From JAMQPK01 sp035937795 (GTDB taxonomy: Bacteria; Acidobacteriota; Vicinamibacteria; Vicinamibacterales; JAMQPK01): DNA of 64,000 bases. The translations under genes and the position numbers were made by a program. Of this stretch, positions 19,020 to 27,252 are shown piece after piece. Location: positions 14,964 to 78,963 of the forward strand of contig DASZHO010000062.1 of the NCBI GenBank assembly GCA_035937795.1, written 5' to 3'. Under the pieces are notes generated by a model, which was not told where the DNA came from, did no database searches, and saw only the letters and a program-made list of their open reading frames with translations. The first letter of the stretch is position 1; each line of letters opens with the position of its first letter.

Positions 19020-20431
19020 CAGTACCGGCCTCGCGCTGTCTTCCGAGTCAGCATCGCGGCGCCGACCGCCTCGCGTGTTGTCGAGCGGTCGCTGGCGGAG
19101 GACGCTGAGGCCAGCGGCGCCGCAGGTCGATGCGGCCCGCCGTGCCGGTGAATGGCGAGGTCTTCGAGCAGATTCGCGGCCTGCGGAGCACCTCCGTAAC
19201 GCGCAAAGTCGGCCGCGAGCCGCCGGGCGTTCTGCCGAAATGACTGCTCTCGCAGCACACGCTCGACTGCTGTGCGAATCGCCTCGGGCGTGCACTGACC
19301 AGGCGTCAGGCGCATGCCCGCCCCAGCCTCGGCAACTCGCCAGGCATTCTCAGGCTGGTCCCAGGCCATCGGCACGATAACGAGCGGCACCCCTGCAGAC
19401 AAGGTAGCGAGAACGGTGCCCGTGCCGCCCGTGGTCACGACAACATCTGCGCGGGGAAGCAGCTCGATATGAGGCACCCACTGTTCGACCCGCGCATTCG
19501 GCGGAATTGAGCCAAGCCCGAGACTTCGCGGGTCTCGGTGCCTACCTGTCGTAGCAATGACCTGTGCCCGCAGAGACGCCAGCCCCTGCAAAGCCCCGCG
19601 CAACAAGATCGGCGGCTTCGAATGCATCGTCCCCTCTGTCACATAGACGACGGGGCGGTCCCGTGGCAGATCGGTCAGCCACGGCGCGGGCGGAGCAGCG
19701 CCGGGTTTGTCCCACTGGCACGGACCGACGTAGCGCACCGACTGCGGCAAATCGTGCCGGGAACGGTCGTAGGCCGGCGTGCTGGGCATCAGGTAGAGAG
19801 GCATCCGCCCCGCAAACGCCGTGACGGACGTGCCCATGGGCGCCAAACCGTGGCGCGCGCGAAGTACTTCGGCGCCCCGCCGCACGTCGGCCGCGACTAC
19901 GTGCGCCACCGAGCGGAGCACGCTGCGGCCGAAACGTGCGAACCGTCCATGAGCACGCGGCAAGGGAACTCCCAGGATGGGGCCCTCGGGTCCGGGCAGC
20001 ATGCACGCCCCGACGTACGACATGATGGCTAGCGGAACTCGCGCAGTCTCCTGAAGTACGAGCAGCGGACCCCACATCGCCGGATCGCAGACCAGCACGT
20101 CGGGACGCCAGGCGGACAGAACCACTGCCAGGTCCTCTAATTGCCCCTCGACCGTTCCCAGGAGCCACTCGCGCAGCAGCGCCTTGCTCTGCCGAGCCTT
20201 CCGCCACTGCAGGCTCTGCGCATCGAGAGCGAGCACGATCTTCTCGACCCGTTTCTCATCCACCGCCTGGAACGGGAAGCAGCGAAACCCCTCGCTTTCG
20301 AGCGACGGCCTGATAGAGTCGCCGGTATAGAAAGCGGTCTCGTGCCCGCGGTTGCCGAGGGCATGGGCAATTGGAACGTTCGGATGTATGTGCCCTGGAT
20401 AGGGCCATACAGTGAAGAGGAACCTCGCCAT
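19019..20431 (-). CDS. GT1-family (MGT-like) glycosyltransferase
   Basis: A 470-residue GT-B enzyme with the N-terminal FLFTVWPYPGHIHP motif, the acceptor-side CDPAMWGPLL and the donor motif TTGGTGTVLATLSAGVPL. Like its tandem neighbour it has Thr where most GT1 enzymes have the donor-site His. About 40 extra low-complexity residues at the C-terminus (Ala/Ser/Arg-rich) are not in the neighbour. It starts 12 bp after the phosphodiesterase gene. It likely catalyses one step of glycan assembly on the cluster lipid. Confidence 0.9.
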   Translation of the reverse strand: MARFLFTVWPYPGHIHPNVPIAHALGNRGHETAFYTGDSIRPSLESEGFRCFPFQAVDEKRVEKIVLALDAQSLQWRKARQSKALLREWLLGTVEGQLEDLAVVLSAWRPDVLVCDPAMWGPLLVLQETARVPLAIMSYVGACMLPGPEGPILGVPLPRAHGRFARFGRSVLRSVAHVVAADVRRGAEVLRARHGLAPMGTSVTAFAGRMPLYLMPSTPAYDRSRHDLPQSVRYVGPCQWDKPGAAPPAPWLTDLPRDRPVVYVTEGTMHSKPPILLRGALQGLASLRAQVIATTGRHRDPRSLGLGSIPPNARVEQWVPHIELLPRADVVVTTGGTGTVLATLSAGVPLVIVPMAWDQPENAWRVAEAGAGMRLTPGQCTPEAIRTAVERVLREQSFRQNARRLAADFARYGGAPQAANLLEDLAIHRHGGPHRPAAPLASASSASDRSTTREAVGAAMLTRKTARGRY

Positions 20432-20443
20432 CGTTCGACTCTC

Positions 20444-22045
20444 TTAATCCACGTAGCCCAGCGCCTGCAGGCGCCTCAGAATCTCGCTTTCTGCCTCCGC
20501 ATCCAGCTCGGCCGCAACCATCTCCGGCGTGTGGACAGGTCCATCGTCCGAATACCTTGGCGGCCGCGTGCCGAGGACAGCCGGATCCAGAGCCTCCGAC
20601 ACGAAGCGCCCTTCCAAATTCGGCGGGATCGGCAAATCGAGCGCGTGGAGAAGCAAGGGCGCTACATCAAGGATCGACAGTGGTTGGATCCGGGCGCCCT
20701 TGTTTACGCCGGGACCGGCGAGGACCAGTACACCGTCAGGCCTGTGGGTGCCCGTCGGCAGCGGTCTGCGTCGCGCAGGATCCGGCGAGTCCAAAATTGA
20801 AATCAGACCGCCATCAGCGAGCTCCAGTGTCAGATCCGGGGCCAGAGAGAGGTTCGGTCCCGTGAAGATCTCCTCCCGCGTCCACACACGTGCCACCACT
20901 GCTTCGCCTGACTCCGGGTCCCGAATCTGCAGAAGATCCGAGGCCAAATCGTCTCGAAACGCCTTGTACTCATCCGCGGATACCCCGTGCGGGTGCGTTT
21001 GGTCGGCGTGAACGATATGGATGCCGTTTCCGCTCGGCAGCGGCGCGAACGCCCGCGTGCGAGTCCAATCCATCTGAAAGACATGGCGCGCCATCTGGTT
21101 CAGTCCGAGCGCCGTCGCTCCCACGCTTGCTGGCGCCTCACCCGGCTGCCACGCAAGGCGGCCGGTCTGACGCAACCAGGCATTCACGAACAACGTACGG
21201 ACCTGCGGCCCGAAGCCGTGGTCCGAGGCGATGAAGACGCTGGCCTCATCGCCAACGACATCCAGTAGTTCTTCAATGCGGCGGTCCAGCTCGCTGAAGT
21301 ATTCGCGGCACTTGTCGCGGACGCGAAGCTCCCAATCCGAGGCGAGCGCTCCCGTCATCTTTGGGTCGATAAACCTCCAGCAGAGGTGCTGGATCTTGTC
21401 GACGCCGTCAAACAGGACGGCGGTGAAGTCAGCCGGCTCCTTCTCGGCAAGGTAGCGCGCAATGTCGACCCACTGCCGCTCCCGGCGGATGTGCATGTCT
21501 ATCCACGGCTCGTATTCGGCTTCCTCGCAGCCCTCGATCGCCTTCGCCTCCTGCGTCATATCGAGTGCCAGCTCACGCGCGTTGAACGATGGCAGCGTGC
21601 GTAGTCGGTCGAAGAGCCCCTCCGGATGACATCCGAGCCTGAGCTGCCGCCACGGCACGAACCCACCGGGCACGATGTGACCGGCAACCTTCGGCGGCGG
21701 AAACGTGAGCGGAAAGTTCAAGACGGTCGATCGCAGCCCTGCGCTGTTGGCGAACGACCATATCGTCGGACACGCGACGTCATGCGAGGTGAGGAAGCGG
21801 AACAACGGGCTCGATTCCCCGTCCTTGCGAAAAAAATCGAAAATGCCGTGTGATCCTGGTCCCCGACCGGTGACGAGCGAGGTCCACGCGGGTGGCGTCA
21901 GGGCCGGCACCGTCGATCGGAGGGTTGCGCGCACGCCCGAGCCAATCACGTCGCGCAGCACGGGCATCGCGCCCTCTTCCATCAGCGGATCGAGGAGGTC
22001 GAACGTCGCGCCATCGAGTCCGATCAGGAGCACCTCGCGCGTCAT
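20444..22045 (-). CDS. Alkaline-phosphatase-superfamily phosphodiesterase/phosphotransferase-like protein
   Basis: A 533-residue protein of the nucleotide pyrophosphatase/phosphodiesterase branch of the alkaline phosphatase superfamily. It has the metal motif LIGLDGATFD at the N-terminus, the nucleophile region PPAWTSLVTGRGPGSHG (Thr nucleophile), FIASDHGFG and a late metal His in GTHRPDG. There is no signal peptide, so it probably works in the cytoplasm. The ATG at 22045 overlaps the ACP stop by 4 bp and has GGAGG upstream. Related proteins are often found in lipid and glycolipid loci; hydrolysis or transfer of a phosphorylated intermediate is inferred. Confidence 0.88.
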   Translation of the reverse strand: MTREVLLIGLDGATFDLLDPLMEEGAMPVLRDVIGSGVRATLRSTVPALTPPAWTSLVTGRGPGSHGIFDFFRKDGESSPLFRFLTSHDVACPTIWSFANSAGLRSTVLNFPLTFPPPKVAGHIVPGGFVPWRQLRLGCHPEGLFDRLRTLPSFNARELALDMTQEAKAIEGCEEAEYEPWIDMHIRRERQWVDIARYLAEKEPADFTAVLFDGVDKIQHLCWRFIDPKMTGALASDWELRVRDKCREYFSELDRRIEELLDVVGDEASVFIASDHGFGPQVRTLFVNAWLRQTGRLAWQPGEAPASVGATALGLNQMARHVFQMDWTRTRAFAPLPSGNGIHIVHADQTHPHGVSADEYKAFRDDLASDLLQIRDPESGEAVVARVWTREEIFTGPNLSLAPDLTLELADGGLISILDSPDPARRRPLPTGTHRPDGVLVLAGPGVNKGARIQPLSILDVAPLLLHALDLPIPPNLEGRFVSEALDPAVLGTRPPRYSDDGPVHTPEMVAAELDAEAESEILRRLQALGYVD

Positions 22046-22368
22046 ACACCCTCCGACGCGCCCGCGGCGCGGGAAGCTGCGGCCACCGGTTGGCGGACGT
22101 GCCGCTCGATGAAGTCGACCCATTCACTAATCGTGAGGTCGCGTACTTCACGCTGTCCGATATCCGCGAAGAATTGTGGAAACGGAAAGGTCTGGCGGAA
22201 ATGCTCCTGAACCTTTGAGCCAAGGACGACGAGATCTAGCGATTCGAACGCGAGGTCGGCGAACAGCCGGGTGTTGGCGCCGACCGGCCCTTCGAATTCC
22301 CAGTCTCGAGCCACGCCGTTCAGAAGCTCCAACACCTCTGCCAGGATCTGTTCGCGCGTATATGTCAT
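22042..22368 (-). CDS. Stand-alone acyl carrier protein
   Basis: A 108-residue ACP with the phosphopantetheine attachment motif LAFESLDLV (Ser within ESLD) and a helical pattern typical of the family. The C-terminus has an extra Ala-rich tail. GGAGG lies about 9 nt before the ATG. It is 33 bp downstream of the KS-AT-DH-PPTase gene, whose own protein has no carrier domain, so this ACP may serve that synthase; the fused phosphopantetheinyl transferase could activate it. Confidence 0.9.
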   Translation of the reverse strand: MTYTREQILAEVLELLNGVARDWEFEGPVGANTRLFADLAFESLDLVVLGSKVQEHFRQTFPFPQFFADIGQREVRDLTISEWVDFIERHVRQPVAAASRAAGASEGV

Positions 22369-22401
22369 GAAGTGCTTTCCTCCATTGTGTTCAGGCGATC
22401 G

Positions 22402-25400
22402 TTATCGAATACATGTGGCGACGATCCACTCGCCTTCGCGTGCGGTTGATGCCGACAGCGTGACGCTGCCCGCATTCGGCGACACGTAACGCATAACGAC
22501 GGTGCCGCGCTCGCGGTGGATGCGCTCGACCGCCAGACCCTCGGACACGGGGTTGACGTCGCAGCCCGTGGCTTTGGCTGATGCTTCCTTCGCACACCAC
22601 AGGCGTAGAGCCCATGCCTGGCGCTCGTCGCCGTCGAGGCTCTCGAGCATCTCGCGCTCACGGGCGCCAAACGCCACGTTCTCCATCCCCGGCTTCATTC
22701 GACCGTACCGCTCGAGATCGATGCCAACGCCGGAGATGCCCTCGCCGTCGGTGAGAACGGCGACCGCCGCTCCATCGACGTGCGAAATCGAGACGAGCGG
22801 CACCCGCGGCACCTGGCCGGTCCACGACCCGGTCACGATGGGCCGACCGGATGGCTCCGGCAAAATCTCGACATCGGCGGGACGCAGACTCAGGTGGAAG
22901 TGCCGCTGCAGATGATCGCGCACCGCATCCTTGGCCGCGATGCGCCCAAGGAGCCATTCGAGCCGACGCCGTTCGGGTACTTTCAAGCCGTACCAGATCG
23001 CGCGTTCGCGTCGGCCGAGGGTGAGCGCCCCGAGCACCCGGGACCACATCCCGCCGTGGGCGTGCAGCCAGCCAGGAGGAAACGTGTCGAGTCCGATCCT
23101 GAACGCGATCACCCGATTCGTCTCGACTGCAGCGTTCACAAGCGCCCACGGATGAGACAACCGTACTGACGCGGGCTGTAGCAAACCGCGAAATGCCGCC
23201 TCCGGCAATTCGAAACGGCGATCCTCCCAATCCTTGAACCGCGCCCACAGACGCCCGTCCGAACGCACCACGTCCAGGTCGGAACGCACCTGATGATCTC
23301 CGACCAGTGCGATATGCGCGCGACACGTGAGCTGTTCTCCTGCCGGAAGGGGAGGACCGTAGAGGTGCAGCGCTCCCATGCGGAAAGGCAGCACGACGAA
23401 TCCACGCTCGAGGTACTGAGACGTCCAGAAACCGACAGCCTGGCCGGGTTGATCCAGCAGGACGAAATCGGTGACGAGGCCGTCAGCGGCCTGGGGCGCG
23501 AGCAGCCTCTCCCGAGGGACGATCGTGAGCGTCGCCTCGGCCCCGTTGTCGCCGACGCGATCGATCGAGCGCACGCCGCGAAACAGCGGGCCGTGAAACA
23601 TCGTTTCGTCGTACAACCGCTCGGGCGCCCATTTGTACGCCCGCTCGTGTTGCAGACCGAGCGGCTCCGGCGCGGGCGGTATCGGGTAGCTGTCGCCGAG
23701 CAGCATCACACCCTCTGCGACCGGTCCCGCCTCAGAAGCCCCAGCGTCCAGAACTCGAACTGATACCTGTGCGTCGCCGCTCCAATCGGCCGTGATTTCG
23801 AGCTGCAGCGATCCGCGGTCCACGGCGAGCCATCGATTGACGCGGACCTCCCGCATTCCGGTGACTGTTTTCTGCGGCGCGAGCGCTGTCGCTGCTTCTG
23901 CCATGATTTCCATCAGTACCGTGAACGGCACGATCGGAAATCCTGTCAGAAGGGGATCATCGGCCGAAACGTTCCGGCCGAACGTGTGATCGCGCAGGAA
24001 TGGATGCTGATCGAGATCGAGCGTGCAGTGCGCCACCAACGGCCCGTCCACCCCGCCAGCGACAGTCTGGATGAGCGGCAACGGCCGGTATGCAGTGGCT
24101 GCGTCGCGCACGCCGGCGAACGTGTTGTTGATCAGGGCGTGCTCGACGGTCAGGAAGCGGTCCATCGTGTGCAAGAACGCCGACATCACTTGCGTTGCAC
24201 CAGTTCGTTGCGCGGACGCGGAAATGGCCTGCGACTCGACGGTCTCCGACCGCATCGCCGCTGGCGGATTGGCCTCCTCGACGGTGGACCGGGTCGGCGG
24301 TGGTGCCACGTCCGCTAGGGTCGCGGGGCGGGCCGCGGGACTGGTCCGAGTACGGACCAACTCGATCATTTCTGGCGACAGGCGCATCGCGGGGGCGCCT
24401 GTCGGAAGCTTCACGGCGCCTAACGACCGACGCGGCGCGGTTTGCTTGGGGTCTGTCGTCCAGTCGATCCGCGACAATCGACGTCGTTCGTACAATGGCT
24501 CGAGCGTCAGTGCGACACCGTGTGCCGCGAGCTGCGCAATGAGATGGTGCAGCTGCAAGAGGCCGGTGCGACGGCTGACGTTTGCCGAGATGGCTGCGAA
24601 CGGACGATCGGCGAGGACGTCCTCGACAAAGGCCGTCAGGTTGCCCCGCGGTCCTGCCTCGACGAAGATGCGAAAGCCGTCCCGCCACATGTTTTCAATC
24701 GTGCGTCTGAATTCGACCGGCCGAATCCAGTGATCGAAGGCGAGCTGTTGCGCCCGCGCCAGATTTGACGGATACAGGGTCGTGCTCGTGCACGAGTAGA
24801 GCGGGACGACCGGCGGGCGCACGATCCACCGCTCGAGTAGAGGCCGCAGCGTCCGCGCGAAGGGTTCGAACTGCGGCGTATGGTACGGCCGGTCGAATGA
24901 CAACCGTTCGTAGAGGAGTCCTTCGTCTCGCAATCGCGCCTCGAGCACGCTCGCTGCGCCAGGATCGGCAATCACAACCACCTGATACCGGCAGTTATCC
25001 ATCGCCACACAGGCCGTCAGGCCGATTGATGCGCACAGCGACTCCACCCGCTCCCGCGCTGCACCCACCGCGATCAGAGGTGCTTCGATCGGGAGATCGC
25101 CCGACCCGGCAGCTTTTCCATGCTGATCGTTCAGCTCGACGACTCGTTGATCGTTGTGCACCTCGTCGACCATGCCGGCCGCACGCATCGCCGAGTACTC
25201 GCCGGAGCTGTGCCCCAGGACCGCGTCGGGGACGATACCGAGCCGTTTGAGAAGCGTACAGATCGCCTGGTTCGCGGCGACGACCGCCTCGACGGCCACG
25301 TCCATCTGCCACAAGCGGCGTTCTGCGGCCGCGCGCTCGGCTTCGGTGAACGGCGGAGGCGGAAACACCAATTCACTGAGCCGATATCCGCGCGGATGGT

Positions 25401-27252
25401 TGAACAGCACGCGATCCATCGCGTCGAAGCACGCGCGAACGCCGGGGAAATGACGGCAGAGATCGCTCAGCATGTTGACGTACTGCGCGCCCTCGCCGGG
25501 GAACACGAACGCGAGCCTTCCGCTCCGCGCGAGCGGCTCGTCGAAGTAATAAATGCCGCCTACGTCTTTGATCTTGCGACACGTCGGGTCGCCAAGGCGC
25601 GTCAGCGCACGGTCCAGTTTGCGCGCCAGATCATCGATCGATCGTGCGACGATGCCGAGCGTGGTACTCGATGGTCCGCCGGCGCCGTGTTGGGTATTGA
25701 GCGAGTACGCCACGTCGGCAAGTGCTGGCGCCGGGTCGCGCGCCAGCACGGCTGCCACGCGACGACCGAGGCCAATCACCTCATCGCGACTGGCGACCGA
25801 GAACAGACACACTTCGCTGTCCCACTCGGTATCGAGCGTCGGGCCATCATCAGGCGCGGGAGCTTCCTCGATGACGACGTGGGCGTTGATGCCGCCGAAC
25901 CCGAAGGCGTTGATCCCTGCACGGCGCGGTTCGGTCGCGTCTCCATGGATCCACGGCCGCGTCTCCGTGTTGATGTAGAAGGGCGTGCGCTCGATTCCCA
26001 GCCGCGGACTCGGTCCTGTCACATTCAGTGTGGCCGGGAGCACCTTGTGGTAGAGGGCAAGCACGGCCTTGATGAAGCCCGCGATGCCGGCCGCCGGCAT
26101 CGTATGGCCGATCATCGACTTCACGCTGCCAAGTGCGCACTGTGGGGCCCGCACACGTGGCCCGAACACGCGAGCGAGTGCCTCGACTTCGGCGGCATCG
26201 CCCACCAACGTGCCCGTGCCGTGCGCCTCAATGAGACCGACGGTCGACGGAGCAATGCCAGCCGCTGTGTACGCGCGCCGGAGGGCGAGCTCTTCCCCCT
26301 CGATGCGGGGCGCAAGAACGCCGACAGCCCGGCCATCGCTCGCCACGCCCGTGCCCTTGATGAACGCGTAGATCCGATCGCCGTCTCGCTCGGCCTGCGA
26401 CCGACGCTTGAGGACGGCCATCCCGATTCCTTCGCTCAACAGGGTGCCATCCGCATCTTTGTCGAAGGGCCGGATGCGCTCGGTCAACGACAGCGCTTTC
26501 AGCTGACAGAACAGGCTGAGCACCGGAAGCGGTGTCGCCACCTGGAGGCCTCCCACGAGCGCGAGGTCGTACTCCCCATGACGAAGACCTTTCACGGCGA
26601 TATCGACGGCCACGAGCGACGAGGCGCACGCGGCGTCCACCGTGTAGCTGGGACCCATGATGTCCAGCCGGTTTGCGATGCGGCCCACTGTGACGTTCGG
26701 AATCAGCGCAGGAGCTGTTTCCGCGTCGAACCGGGGAAGACGCCGTTTCAGATCCGCGCGAATGCGACACAGGTCCTCTTCGGTGAGCTCTGGTTGAATC
26801 GATTTCAGCACTCCGAGCGTGTAATCCACGATGAGCGCATGCTGGACGACACTCAACGTCCCGCGGTTCGCGTACGTGCCCTTTCCCAGGATCAGGGCAG
26901 CTCGTTCGCGGTAGGCGCTGGCGTCCAGACATCCGGCATCGCGGAGCGCTTCGCGAGCGACGTGGAGTGCGAGCCACTGATCTGGCTCGCCACCTTCGAC
27001 GGCGCGCGGCATGATGCCATGCTCCAGCGGATCGAAGTGGGCCAGCGGCCCGAGATAGCCACCTTTCCTGCAATACACCCGGTCGTTCTCGTCGGCGTTG
27101 ACGTCGTAGTACACCGCCGGATCCCACGCCTCGTGCGGCGGATCCGTGATGGCGTCGACCTTGGACAAGATGTTTCGCCAGAACGCGCCGACGTTGGGCG
27201 CGCCCGGAAACAGACAGGCCACGCCGACAACGGCGATGTCTTCCGGCCTCAT
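22402..27252 (-). CDS. PUFA-synthase-like protein, KS-AT-DH-phosphopantetheinyl transferase
   Basis: A 1616-residue multidomain synthase. KS is at about residues 1-460, with DAACASS (Cys 209), EAHGTG and SMIGHT, so the full Cys-His-His triad is present and it is not a chain-length-factor pseudo-KS. AT is about 560-900, with GHSSGE (Ser 682). A hot-dog dehydratase region is at about 1070-1400, with HPFLRDHTFG near 1090. A C-terminal Sfp-type phosphopantetheinyl transferase spans about 1440-1616 (GVGIDLE, LWCAKEASAKATG). No ACP is visible. The ATG overlaps the KR-DH gene stop by 4 bp. The arrangement is like Pfa-type secondary-lipid synthases, HglE or enediyne synthases carrying a fused PPTase. 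Confidence 0.92.
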   Translation of the reverse strand: MRPEDIAVVGVACLFPGAPNVGAFWRNILSKVDAITDPPHEAWDPAVYYDVNADENDRVYCRKGGYLGPLAHFDPLEHGIMPRAVEGGEPDQWLALHVAREALRDAGCLDASAYRERAALILGKGTYANRGTLSVVQHALIVDYTLGVLKSIQPELTEEDLCRIRADLKRRLPRFDAETAPALIPNVTVGRIANRLDIMGPSYTVDAACASSLVAVDIAVKGLRHGEYDLALVGGLQVATPLPVLSLFCQLKALSLTERIRPFDKDADGTLLSEGIGMAVLKRRSQAERDGDRIYAFIKGTGVASDGRAVGVLAPRIEGEELALRRAYTAAGIAPSTVGLIEAHGTGTLVGDAAEVEALARVFGPRVRAPQCALGSVKSMIGHTMPAAGIAGFIKAVLALYHKVLPATLNVTGPSPRLGIERTPFYINTETRPWIHGDATEPRRAGINAFGFGGINAHVVIEEAPAPDDGPTLDTEWDSEVCLFSVASRDEVIGLGRRVAAVLARDPAPALADVAYSLNTQHGAGGPSSTTLGIVARSIDDLARKLDRALTRLGDPTCRKIKDVGGIYYFDEPLARSGRLAFVFPGEGAQYVNMLSDLCRHFPGVRACFDAMDRVLFNHPRGYRLSELVFPPPPFTEAERAAAERRLWQMDVAVEAVVAANQAICTLLKRLGIVPDAVLGHSSGEYSAMRAAGMVDEVHNDQRVVELNDQHGKAAGSGDLPIEAPLIAVGAARERVESLCASIGLTACVAMDNCRYQVVVIADPGAASVLEARLRDEGLLYERLSFDRPYHTPQFEPFARTLRPLLERWIVRPPVVPLYSCTSTTLYPSNLARAQQLAFDHWIRPVEFRRTIENMWRDGFRIFVEAGPRGNLTAFVEDVLADRPFAAISANVSRRTGLLQLHHLIAQLAAHGVALTLEPLYERRRLSRIDWTTDPKQTAPRRSLGAVKLPTGAPAMRLSPEMIELVRTRTSPAARPATLADVAPPPTRSTVEEANPPAAMRSETVESQAISASAQRTGATQVMSAFLHTMDRFLTVEHALINNTFAGVRDAATAYRPLPLIQTVAGGVDGPLVAHCTLDLDQHPFLRDHTFGRNVSADDPLLTGFPIVPFTVLMEIMAEAATALAPQKTVTGMREVRVNRWLAVDRGSLQLEITADWSGDAQVSVRVLDAGASEAGPVAEGVMLLGDSYPIPPAPEPLGLQHERAYKWAPERLYDETMFHGPLFRGVRSIDRVGDNGAEATLTIVPRERLLAPQAADGLVTDFVLLDQPGQAVGFWTSQYLERGFVVLPFRMGALHLYGPPLPAGEQLTCRAHIALVGDHQVRSDLDVVRSDGRLWARFKDWEDRRFELPEAAFRGLLQPASVRLSHPWALVNAAVETNRVIAFRIGLDTFPPGWLHAHGGMWSRVLGALTLGRRERAIWYGLKVPERRRLEWLLGRIAAKDAVRDHLQRHFHLSLRPADVEILPEPSGRPIVTGSWTGQVPRVPLVSISHVDGAAVAVLTDGEGISGVGIDLERYGRMKPGMENVAFGAREREMLESLDGDERQAWALRLWCAKEASAKATGCDVNPVSEGLAVERIHRERGTVVMRYVSPNAGSVTLSASTAREGEWIVATCIR

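Noticed and set aside
22402..27252. Enediyne PKS (PksE-type) because of DH-PPTase fusion.
   Set aside because: No ACP or KR in the same protein, no enediyne cassette genes (E3/E4/E5-like) nearby, and the trio has NPD enoylreductase domains and an LGIDS ACP typical of Pfa-like synthases.
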